Below, in pieces: positions 1 through 4,885 of a stretch of 5,904 nucleotides of DNA. The stretch comes from Rubrobacter sp. (GTDB taxonomy: Bacteria; Actinomycetota; Rubrobacteria; Rubrobacterales; Rubrobacteraceae). A program made the position numbers and the translations under genes. The notes under the pieces are model-generated. The model had not been told where the DNA came from, searched no databases, and saw only the letters and a list, made by a program, of their open reading frames with translations. Position 1 is the stretch's first letter. Each line of letters begins with the position of its first letter. The stretch is taken from positions 12,764-18,667 of the forward strand of contig JADDPY010000054.1 in NCBI GenBank assembly GCA_016781635.1. The letters run 5' to 3'.

Positions 1-8
1 ACGGAGCC

Positions 9-1046
9 TCAGCCCCTGGCGGCCTGGCTCACGGGGGCGCGGCCCAGCCCGAAGGCGTCGGCGAGTCTCTCGTACGAGCGGAGCCTCTCGCCGTGGTCGT
101 GGACCATCGTGGTGACCAGGATCTCATCCGCCGCCGTACGCTCGGCGAGCTCTTCGAGGCGCGCCTGCACCGTAGAAACGCTGCCTACGACCTGCATGGA
201 GCGGTAGTTTTCGAACAGGCGGCGCTCACCCGGCGTGTACGGATAGCCCATCGCCTCCTCGGGGCTGGGCAGCGGGCCGGGCTTGCCGGTGCGCATGCGA
301 ACCCAGGCGAGGCCCATGGACGAGGCCAACTCTTCGGCCCGCTCGTCCGTATCGGCGCAGACTACCGAAGCCGCGAGGATGGCGTGGGGCTCCGCGAACC
401 TGTCGGAGGGCCTGAAGTTCTCACGGTAGGCGTGCAGTAGTGGCGCCGGGTCCACGGGGCTGAAGTGGGAGGCGAAGGCGTAGCCCAGTCCCATCTCCCC
501 GGCGGCCTTCGCCGAGTAGCCGCTGGACCCGAGCAGCCAGATCGGTGGCAGGTCGACGCCTTCCGGTGCCGCGGAGATCGAGTGGAAGGCATGATCCTCG
601 GGGAAGCCGCCACCCGAGAAGGCCAGAAGCTCTCCGAACTGCTCCGGGAAATCCTCGGCCCCCGCCCCGCCCCGAGATCCGCGCAGCGCCGTCGCCGTCA
701 CGGGATCGGTGCCCGGGGCCCGTCCGATACCGAGGTCGATGCGTCCCGGGTGCAGGGCCTCCAGCACCCGAAAGGTCTCCGCGACCTTTAGCGGTGCGTG
801 GTTGGGGAGCATGATGCCCCCGGCGCCCACCCGTATGCGCGAGGTCTCCATCGCCACGTGCCCGATCATCACCTCCGGCGCGGGGCTCGCGACGCTCGGC
901 AGGTTGTGATGCTCGGCCAGCCAGTACCGCTCGAAGCCGAGATCGTCGGCGAGCCGCGCAAGCTCCAGCGTGTTCCGTAGCGCCCGAACCGCGTCCGAGC
1001 CGGTGCTGACCGGCGAGAGATCCAGAACAGAAAGGGAGAAAGCCAT
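9..1046 (-). CDS. LLM-class flavin-dependent oxidoreductase, MsnO8-like
   Basis: Predicted 345-residue cytoplasmic monooxygenase of the bacterial luciferase-like (LLM) superfamily, a TIM barrel using reduced flavin and O2. The substrate cannot be told from sequence. Visible family motifs: LSVLDLSPV at the N-terminus (residues 5-13), RYWLAEHHN (40-48), GGIMLPNHAPL (77-86), GRIDLGIGRAPGTD (101-114) and WLLGSSGYSA (170-179). These match the 'luciferase family oxidoreductase, group 1' (MsnO8-like) subgroup, whose members are usually about 330-350 residues, so the gene looks complete. The start is the ATG at 1046-1044 because GGAGGT lies 9 nt upstream on the minus strand and the protein then begins at the conserved FSLSVLDL. 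The frame stays open for 38 more codons upstream, but these do not resemble the family. It is divergent from the DUF488 unit and its stop lies at the window edge, so any downstream operon partner is unseen. Confidence 0.93.
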   Translation of the reverse strand: MAFSLSVLDLSPVSTGSDAVRALRNTLELARLADDLGFERYWLAEHHNLPSVASPAPEVMIGHVAMETSRIRVGAGGIMLPNHAPLKVAETFRVLEALHPGRIDLGIGRAPGTDPVTATALRGSRGGAGAEDFPEQFGELLAFSGGGFPEDHAFHSISAAPEGVDLPPIWLLGSSGYSAKAAGEMGLGYAFASHFSPVDPAPLLHAYRENFRPSDRFAEPHAILAASVVCADTDERAEELASSMGLAWVRMRTGKPGPLPSPEEAMGYPYTPGERRLFENYRSMQVVGSVSTVQARLEELAERTAADEILVTTMVHDHGERLRSYERLADAFGLGRAPVSQAARG

Positions 1047-1055
1047 CGGTAAAAT

Positions 1056-1061
1056 ACCTCC
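1056..1061 (-). promoter_or_regulatory. Ribosome binding site fixing the oxidoreductase start
   Basis: The minus strand reads GGAGGT followed by a 9-nt spacer and ATG at 1046. This strong Shine-Dalgarno sequence is the reason for choosing the internal ATG over the longer open frame that begins at 1160. Confidence 0.8.
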
Positions 1062-1307
1062 GTATCGAAACCTCGGTCCGTCGGGGGACGCCCCCTGCGT
1101 GAAAGGCCCCCCGAAACCGCTCTTTGAGGGTAGCACCTCGTACGCCGAGCCCGGGTCCATCTTTCACGGTCAGCATCCGCGGACGGCTCCTGACGCTCGT
1201 ACAGGCTTCTCCCGAGCGCGAAGCGCCACGCGCACCCCATATGCCCCACGGAAGTAGTTCCACAAGGTACTTCTATGGAGCCTACCCGATCCACTCCGTG
1301 GCGACGG

Positions 1308-1313
1308 TAGTAT
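1308..1313 (+). promoter_or_regulatory. Candidate -10 element for the leader-DUF488 unit
   Basis: TAGTAT fits the actinobacterial TANNNT -10 pattern and would start transcription near 1320, giving a 5' UTR of about 55 nt ahead of the leader ATG at 1376. No recognisable -35 hexamer sits 16-18 bp upstream, so support is weak. The hexamer overlaps the right arm of a CCCGAT/ATCGGG inverted repeat (1285-1290 and 1312-1317). Confidence 0.3.
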
Positions 1314-1375
1314 CGGGAGACGAAGATGCCGCGCGGCCCGAGGTAATCGGGGGCTCCGACAGGGGAGAGGTACGC

Positions 1376-1417
1376 ATGATTTGCTGCTGTCCAAGACGAT
1401 TGCGGAGGAACGGATGA
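1376..1417 (+). CDS. Polycysteine leader peptide (13 aa uORF) upstream of DUF488
   Basis: A 13-codon ORF encodes MICCCPRRLRRNG, with codons TGC TGC TGT giving three consecutive cysteines at residues 3-5, followed by an arginine-rich tail. A purine-rich ribosome site, AGGGGAGAGG (1361-1370), lies 5-8 nt before the ATG. Its TGA stop (1415-1417) overlaps the DUF488 ATG (1414-1416) as ATGA, and the DUF488 ribosome site (1404-1409) lies inside this ORF, so the two are probably translationally coupled. Short polycysteine ORFs ahead of genes are known in mycobacteria as cysteine-responsive attenuators; by analogy, ribosome speed over the Cys codons may set DUF488 translation. Three adjacent Cys codons in a peptide this short are unlikely by chance, but conservation was not tested. 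It could also be a fortuitous ORF. Confidence 0.6.
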   Translation: MICCCPRRLRRNG

Positions 1418-1995
1418 TAGGTCACCGACCCCAGAACGCGTCTCTGGTGCTGACCATCGGGCACTCGACGAGGACCATCGAGGAGTTTATGGGGTTGCTG
1501 CGTCCGGCCGGGGTAACCCTCCTGGCCGACGTGCGCCGCTTCCCCCATTCGCCGCGGCACCAGCAATTCGACGAAGCCTCCCTGCCGGAAGGACTGCTGC
1601 GGGAGGGCATCGGGTACGCGCACCTTCCGGGTCTCGGCGGACGCAGACGCCCGCTCCCCGACTCCCCGAACACCGGGTGGCGAAACATATCCTTCCGGGG
1701 CTACGCCGATCACATGGAGACGCCGGAGTTTCGGGAGGGCCTCGAAGTGCTGCTCGAGCTGTGCGGACACGAACGGGTGTGCCTGATGTGCTCGGAGGCG
1801 GTGTGGTGGCGCTGCCACCGGCGGATGATCTCCGACGCCCTCGTTGCGATGGGCACGACCGTGGAGCACATCCTGAGCGAGACGCGCCGTCAAACGCACG
1901 GGATCACCCCCTGGGCCGAGGTCGTGAACGAGGATGGGCCTCTGCGTCTCGTCTACCCTCCTCAAGATCCCGCCGACGCCGGAGACCATGCTTGA
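1414..1995 (+). CDS. DUF488 family protein
   Basis: A 193-residue predicted soluble protein of the DUF488 family, whose biochemical role is not established as far as I know. Family motifs in order: LTIGHSTRT (13-21), LADVRRFP (37-44), LGGRRRP (74-80), SPNTGWRN (84-91) with FRGYADHM (94-101), and LMCSEAVWWRCHRRMI (124-139). The conserved Cys126 and the CHR motif at 134-136 look like an active or binding site. Cys117 and Cys123 are extra nearby cysteines. Length is usual for the family. The chosen ATG has GGAGGA (1404-1409) a few nt upstream and forms ATGA with the stop of the polycysteine leader. A TTG at 1381 in the same frame would add 11 residues but lies within the leader and has poorer support. 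Coupling to a Cys-rich leader suggests expression responds to cysteine or redox supply; that is inference. Confidence 0.92.
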   Translation: MIGHRPQNASLVLTIGHSTRTIEEFMGLLRPAGVTLLADVRRFPHSPRHQQFDEASLPEGLLREGIGYAHLPGLGGRRRPLPDSPNTGWRNISFRGYADHMETPEFREGLEVLLELCGHERVCLMCSEAVWWRCHRRMISDALVAMGTTVEHILSETRRQTHGITPWAEVVNEDGPLRLVYPPQDPADAGDHA

Positions 1996-2055
1996 GCGTC
2001 CGGATGGGGGTTGGAAGAGAGGGGTTCCACTCGTACCGGCCGCCCCCACGCAAGG

Positions 2056-2084
2056 CTCGACGCCCTCGGTCGAGGGTGTACGAG
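2056..2084 (+). terminator. Strong hairpin after DUF488, possible terminator
   Basis: CTCGACGCCCTC (2056-2067) pairs with GAGGGTGTACGAG (2072-2084) around a GGTC loop: about 12 pairs including one G-U, with A2080 bulged. It begins about 60 nt after the DUF488 stop and about 80 nt before the next start. There is no U-run afterwards, so it is either a non-canonical terminator, as is common in high-G+C actinobacteria, or a structured element of the next gene's leader. The left arm region AGGCTCGACG (2053-2062) is repeated exactly at 2110-2119. Confidence 0.45.
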
Positions 2085-2163
2085 AACGGCGACCATTAAA
2101 GATACGGCGAGGCTCGACGTGGGTAGGTTGCAAGTATCGTCCACCGGAAGAAGGAGCACACGA

Positions 2164-2730
2164 ATGCCCACCCCGAAGCGCGTCACGCCCTGGCTCACCA
2201 TGTCCGTCGCCCAGGGCAACGCCGTTCAAGCAGGCGGGCTGATCGGTGCGGCCGTGCTCGCGAGGCATGCCGGTCGTAAAGGAGCCCACGGCATGCCGTG
2301 GATGATAGCGAGTCGGCTTCTGGCGTACTTCTCGGAGCACGCCTTCTCCCACTGGATTGTCGGACGCGCCCTGGGCATCCGCTTCACCGGGTACGGCCTC
2401 CACGGCACGAGCCACCCTCACCTCTACCCGCCCGGGGTACGCTGGGTATTCTCACATCTTCCCCTCCTCAGTGCCCGTGCCGAGCCCGCGTCCCTCCGGG
2501 CGGCCTCACCCGTGGCGCGCGCGGCGATGTACTCCGCGGGAACCCTGGGGACCGTGCTCGTCGGCCTCGCCATCCCGGCTTACGCGATGGGCCACGGCGT
2601 CCCCAGAGCGCGGGGTTTGCTCGTCGCCTCGGGCGTGGTGACGAACGCGTTCGTCATCCTCAGTGAGGTCCTACGTCCCGGCGGAGACCTGAGCCGGGCG
2701 TGGCGAGCGCTGCGCGAGCACACGGGGTAG
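2164..2730 (+). CDS. Unrecognised His-rich integral membrane protein
   Basis: A 188-residue protein I cannot assign to a named family. The start is the ATG at 2164, with AAGGAG (2151-2156) 7 nt upstream; the frame is open further 5' to 2011 but that part is low-complexity Arg/Thr and overlaps the hairpin. Hydrophobic stretches lie near residues 18-34, 120-143 and 150-170, with an amphipathic, His-rich middle: EHAFSHWIVGRALGIRF (58-74), YGLHGTSHPHLYPPG (77-91) and FSHLP (96-100). The block H59-x3-H63 followed by GRALGIRF resembles the layout of the HExxH helix of M50 site-2 proteases, but the catalytic Glu position is Ala60, with Glu58 just before the first His. A PGGDLSRAWRAL stretch near the end (172-183) loosely recalls the M50 LDG-type motif. 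This could be a degenerate or unrelated metal-binding protein. It ends 7 nt from the converging MFS gene. Confidence 0.75.
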   Translation: MPTPKRVTPWLTMSVAQGNAVQAGGLIGAAVLARHAGRKGAHGMPWMIASRLLAYFSEHAFSHWIVGRALGIRFTGYGLHGTSHPHLYPPGVRWVFSHLPLLSARAEPASLRAASPVARAAMYSAGTLGTVLVGLAIPAYAMGHGVPRARGLLVASGVVTNAFVILSEVLRPGGDLSRAWRALREHTG

Positions 2731-2737
2731 AGAAGCA

Positions 2738-3925
2738 TCAGGGCGAACCTTTCGGCGCCTCCGGCACGATCATGAACGCGGTCGCCAAAGCGAGCACGGC
2801 CGTGAGGAGAAACGCGGCGCCGAGCCCGAAGCTGGCGGCGAATATGCCCCCGGCCCCCGGCCCCAGGGCGCTCCCGGCGCCGAACAGCAGCAGCGCGGCG
2901 GAGAAGCCCGTCGAGGGTCGCTCCCGAAAGACGGCCGAGCTCCACACCGACAACAGCGCGCTCATGACCATAGTGCCCGCCCCGAAGAGCACGGCCGAAG
3001 CACCTACGGCCGGCAGCCAGCCCGCTGCAAGGCCAAGCAGCCCCGCCGCGGCCCCCAAGGAGGCCAGGGTCGCTCGGAGCACCCGTCGCAGCCCGAACCG
3101 GGCAGAGAGGTCGCCGGTGAACAGCCCGGCGAAGCCCGCGCCCCCCAGTACGGCGTAAAGGACGGGACCGGTGGCCGGGGAGGCGCCACCCGCGCCGGAG
3201 ACCAGGTCAACCGCGAACGACCAGTACACCGCGTTGACCACCCCAAAGGAGAGCGCCACGGCGAACAGCGGCGCTGATGCCGCGGACCACAACCAGCCGA
3301 GGCCGGACCAACCTCCTGGCGACGCTTTCTTAGCACCATGGGAGCCACCCCGGGGCAGCAACCAGGCATTGAGTGCCGCTGCTGCCACGGCGCACGCGGC
3401 AAAGGCAAGCCAGGGCGCCCGCCAGGGGGTGTCCAGAACGAGCGTGGCGAGCGCCACCAGGCCGGCAACCGCTATGCCGAAGGTCGTCCCCGTGCTGACG
3501 ACGGACAGGACGCGGTCCCTCGACGACGGGGGCACGACGCGCTCCGCGGCGTCGTTGTAGGGAGCCCACGTCCACCCCGCGCTCGTACCGGCCAGAACCA
3601 CCCCTGTCACGAGTACCTCGACGTTCGGCGAGAGGGCGACCAGCGCCATCCCTAAACACGCCGACGCGAGGCCTACTAGCACGGGGACGCGGGGACCGAC
3701 CCGTGCGGCGAGGAACCCTACGACCACGAGGGCGCCGAGATAACCCGCGTACAATCCGCTGGCGATGAAACCAAGTAGTTCGGTGGACAGCCCGAACTCC
3801 TCCCGGATCTCGGGCAAGAACAACCCGTAACCGTTGCGCGCCGGCCCAAAAGTCACCGCCGTCGCGCAAAACCCCGCAAGACCCAGCCGCCTGGCCCCGC
3901 CCGCCGACGCGTCGACATCGTTCAC
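2738..3925 (-). CDS. MFS transporter, 12 predicted TM segments
   Basis: A 395-residue major facilitator superfamily carrier in the cytoplasmic membrane; substrate and direction unknown. Hydrophobic helices lie roughly at residues 13-33, 49-70, 78-98, 102-124, 140-163, 170-189, 215-236, 252-271, 281-303, 307-330, 338-360 and 364-386, with the usual central loop at about 190-212. The TM2-TM3 loop has the motif-A form G70-FLAAR-VGPR, with Ala where the conserved Asp is usual; the repeat loop GDLSARFGLRR (271-281) shows the second copy. GPARNGYGLFLPEIREEFGLS (28-48) is typical of the family's first-helix region. The start is GTG at 3925-3923: it overlaps the hydrolase TGA (3924-3922) as GTGA, and the frame upstream is only the hydrolase gene's shadow. 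There is no clear ribosome site, consistent with translational coupling. It therefore probably handles the hydrolase's substrate or product. The stop lies 7 nt from the converging membrane protein gene. Confidence 0.93.
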   Translation of the reverse strand: MNDVDASAGGARRLGLAGFCATAVTFGPARNGYGLFLPEIREEFGLSTELLGFIASGLYAGYLGALVVVGFLAARVGPRVPVLVGLASACLGMALVALSPNVEVLVTGVVLAGTSAGWTWAPYNDAAERVVPPSSRDRVLSVVSTGTTFGIAVAGLVALATLVLDTPWRAPWLAFAACAVAAAALNAWLLPRGGSHGAKKASPGGWSGLGWLWSAASAPLFAVALSFGVVNAVYWSFAVDLVSGAGGASPATGPVLYAVLGGAGFAGLFTGDLSARFGLRRVLRATLASLGAAAGLLGLAAGWLPAVGASAVLFGAGTMVMSALLSVWSSAVFRERPSTGFSAALLLFGAGSALGPGAGGIFAASFGLGAAFLLTAVLALATAFMIVPEAPKGSP

Positions 3926-4770
3926 TGCGGAGCCGTAAAGAAATCGACCAGGGCTTCCGCCACCTCTCGCGGTGCGTCCTCCATCACGAAGTGTCCTGCG
4001 CCCGCCACGAACTTCGCTTCGGCGCCCGGTATAGTCTCCGCCAGGATCGTCGCTTGCGGAGGCTCGACCCAGGCATCTTCTTCCCCCCAAAGAATCCGAA
4101 CTGGCACCCCGATGGACCCTAGAAGCGGCTCGACCTGCGCCGTGTCCCGCTCGACCAACGCCTCGTCCTTTCTCAGGTAAGCCGCCCGTCCCTCCGACCC
4201 GCGCCACTGCGACAGGTACGCCTCAAAGGCCCCCTCGTCCATCGGCCGGCTCGTAGCTTCTTTGAGGCGCGCGGCCACGTATGCCTCGAAAACGCCCAGC
4301 GGCATCGTCCGGTAGGCGCCCAGGTGCTCCTTCACGTGCTTCAGAGCCGGCGTCCCCCACGGTGTAAAGACGAGCGCGTCCAGAAGCACGATGCGCTCGA
4401 ATGGCGTGTCCTCGACAAGATGCGTTCGGAGCACGATCGCGCTCCCGATATCGTGTCCAGCGACCCGCGGCTTCTCGAGCCCCCACGCCTCTACAAGCTC
4501 CGTCAACGCCCTTCCCTGCGCCGCGATGGAGACGTCTACGCCCTCGCCCCTCTCCGACTCCCCGAAGCCCAGCAGATCGTAGACGTACACCGAGAAGCGA
4601 TCAGCCAGCGCCGGCACGACCTCGCGCCAGATGTACGAACGGCTCGGCGTCCCGTGCACCAGCACCACCGGCGGCCCCTCGCCGAACACCTCGTAGGCCA
4701 CCTCGCCGCCCGACGTCTCGACGCGCCTCCCGAGCTGCCATCGTACCTCCGAACCTTGTCCCCAAGCCAT
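3922..4770 (-). CDS. Alpha/beta-fold hydrolase with Asp nucleophile (GHDIG)
   Basis: A 282-residue cytoplasmic alpha/beta hydrolase. Visible parts: the oxyanion-hole loop HGTPS (39-43), YDLLGFGES (64-72), nucleophile elbow G105-H-D107-I-G109, cap domain at about residues 135-210, acid D232 in WGEEDAW (228-234) and catalytic H260 in GAGHF. An Asp nucleophile is typical of epoxide hydrolases, haloalkane and fluoroacetate dehalogenases and relatives, rather than esterases. The Trp that usually follows the nucleophile in haloalkane dehalogenases is Ile here, so that activity is less likely. Epoxide hydrolases need two cap tyrosines, and Y153, Y164, Y185 and Y198 are candidates. The substrate is unassigned. 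The ATG at 4770-4768 has AGGAGGAGG (4776-4784) 5 nt upstream. First gene of an operon with the MFS transporter (4-nt overlap), behind a strong promoter and divergent from the CGNR regulator. Confidence 0.93.
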   Translation of the reverse strand: MAWGQGSEVRWQLGRRVETSGGEVAYEVFGEGPPVVLVHGTPSRSYIWREVVPALADRFSVYVYDLLGFGESERGEGVDVSIAAQGRALTELVEAWGLEKPRVAGHDIGSAIVLRTHLVEDTPFERIVLLDALVFTPWGTPALKHVKEHLGAYRTMPLGVFEAYVAARLKEATSRPMDEGAFEAYLSQWRGSEGRAAYLRKDEALVERDTAQVEPLLGSIGVPVRILWGEEDAWVEPPQATILAETIPGAEAKFVAGAGHFVMEDAPREVAEALVDFFTAPQ

Positions 4771-4790
4771 GAGCGCCTCCTCCTATGCCT

Positions 4791-4816
4791 CAAGCCCGAA
4801 CCACGAGCCGGGCTTG
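4791..4816 (-). promoter_or_regulatory. 5' UTR hairpin of the hydrolase-MFS mRNA
   Basis: A perfect 8-bp inverted repeat: CAAGCCCG (4791-4798) and CGGGCTTG (4809-4816) with a 10-nt loop. It lies downstream of the predicted transcription start (about 4825) and ends 6 nt before the ribosome site, so it would form close to the 5' end of the mRNA. It may stabilise the transcript or modulate initiation. It has no U-run, so it does not look like a terminator. Confidence 0.5.
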
Positions 4817-4831
4817 CCGTTACCGTCAAAC

Positions 4832-4860
4832 ACTTTATGACAGTAATCATTACCGGTCAA
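4832..4860 (-). promoter_or_regulatory. Promoter of the hydrolase-MFS operon
   Basis: On the minus strand, TTGACC (4860-4855) and TAAAGT (4837-4832) are separated by exactly 17 bp, a near-consensus housekeeping-type promoter. Transcription would begin near 4825, leaving a 5' UTR of about 55 nt before the ATG at 4770. The 17-bp spacer contains the palindrome GTAATCATTAC, so a bound repressor there would block RNA polymerase directly. Confidence 0.72.
4838..4859. promoter_or_regulatory. Palindromic operator candidate in the divergent promoters
   Basis: A perfect 11-bp palindrome GTAAT-C-ATTAC (4843-4853) is flanked by TGAC (4838-4841) and GTCA (4856-4859), a near-symmetric site about 22 bp long. 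TTACCG half-sites recur at 4820-4825 and 4850-4855 in direct orientation, 30 bp apart, and inverted as CGGTAA at 4871-4876, 21 bp from the second; these spacings are close to whole helical turns. The site sits within the hydrolase promoter and just upstream of the regulator -10. The adjacent CGNR protein is the obvious candidate ligand, by inference only. Confidence 0.5.
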
Positions 4861-4879
4861 TACCCTTCGGCGGTAAAAT
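4850..4879 (+). promoter_or_regulatory. Promoter of the CGNR regulator gene
   Basis: A TAAAAT -10 hexamer (4874-4879) ends 6 nt before the ATG at 4886, so transcription would start at or next to the start codon. A weak -35, TTACCG (4850-4855), lies 18 bp upstream and overlaps the -35 of the divergent hydrolase promoter by one base. The two promoters therefore cannot easily be occupied together. Confidence 0.6.
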
Positions 4880-4885
4880 AACGGG

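Larger units (their letters stand above)
1047..1375. other. Divergent intergenic region between oxidoreductase and DUF488 leader
   Basis: About 330 bp with no convincing gene. It must hold both divergent promoters. On the minus side there is a TACCCT hexamer (1127-1132) that could be a -10 element, but no -35 match at the expected spacing. A GGGGG-ACG-CCCCC inverted repeat (1083-1095) lies in the probable 5' UTR of the oxidoreductase. On the plus side there is a TAGTAT hexamer at 1308-1313, and a 6-bp inverted repeat GAAGTA/TACTTC (1251-1256 and 1268-1273) that could be an operator. None of these is decisive alone. Confidence 0.6.

Noticed and set aside
1066..1118. Direct repeat CGAAACC at 1066-1072 and 1112-1118 in the oxidoreductase leader
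   Set aside because: Seven bases repeated once within about 50 bp of G+C-rich DNA is easily chance, and no related structure was seen.
1047..1160. N-terminal extension of the oxidoreductase to an ATG at 1160
   Set aside because: The extra 38 residues do not resemble the family, and the internal ATG at 1046 has an excellent ribosome site and begins at the conserved N-terminus.
2124..2129. TAGGTT as a -10 element for the membrane protein gene
   Set aside because: It fits TANNNT, but no -35 hexamer lies at 16-18 bp and there is no other support, so it was not listed as a feature.
2011..2163. N-terminal extension of the membrane protein gene to 2011
   Set aside because: The segment covers the intergenic hairpin, is low-complexity Arg/Thr/Gly, and the ATG at 2164 has AAGGAG at ideal spacing.
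1282..2421. Long open frame on the minus strand (379 codons) across DUF488 and the following gene
   Set aside because: It is antisense to a clearly conserved DUF488 protein and the membrane protein gene, is rich in Arg/Pro/Gly with no recognisable domain, and is the kind of shadow frame expected in very high G+C coding DNA.
2731..2740. Bidirectional terminator between the converging genes
   Set aside because: Only 7 nt separate the stop codons and no hairpin with a U-run is visible there.
3926..4207. N-terminal extension of the MFS gene by 94 codons inside the hydrolase gene
   Set aside because: It is an overlapping shadow frame of the hydrolase with no membrane or family features; the GTG at 3925 gives a normal MFS length and a GTGA coupling.
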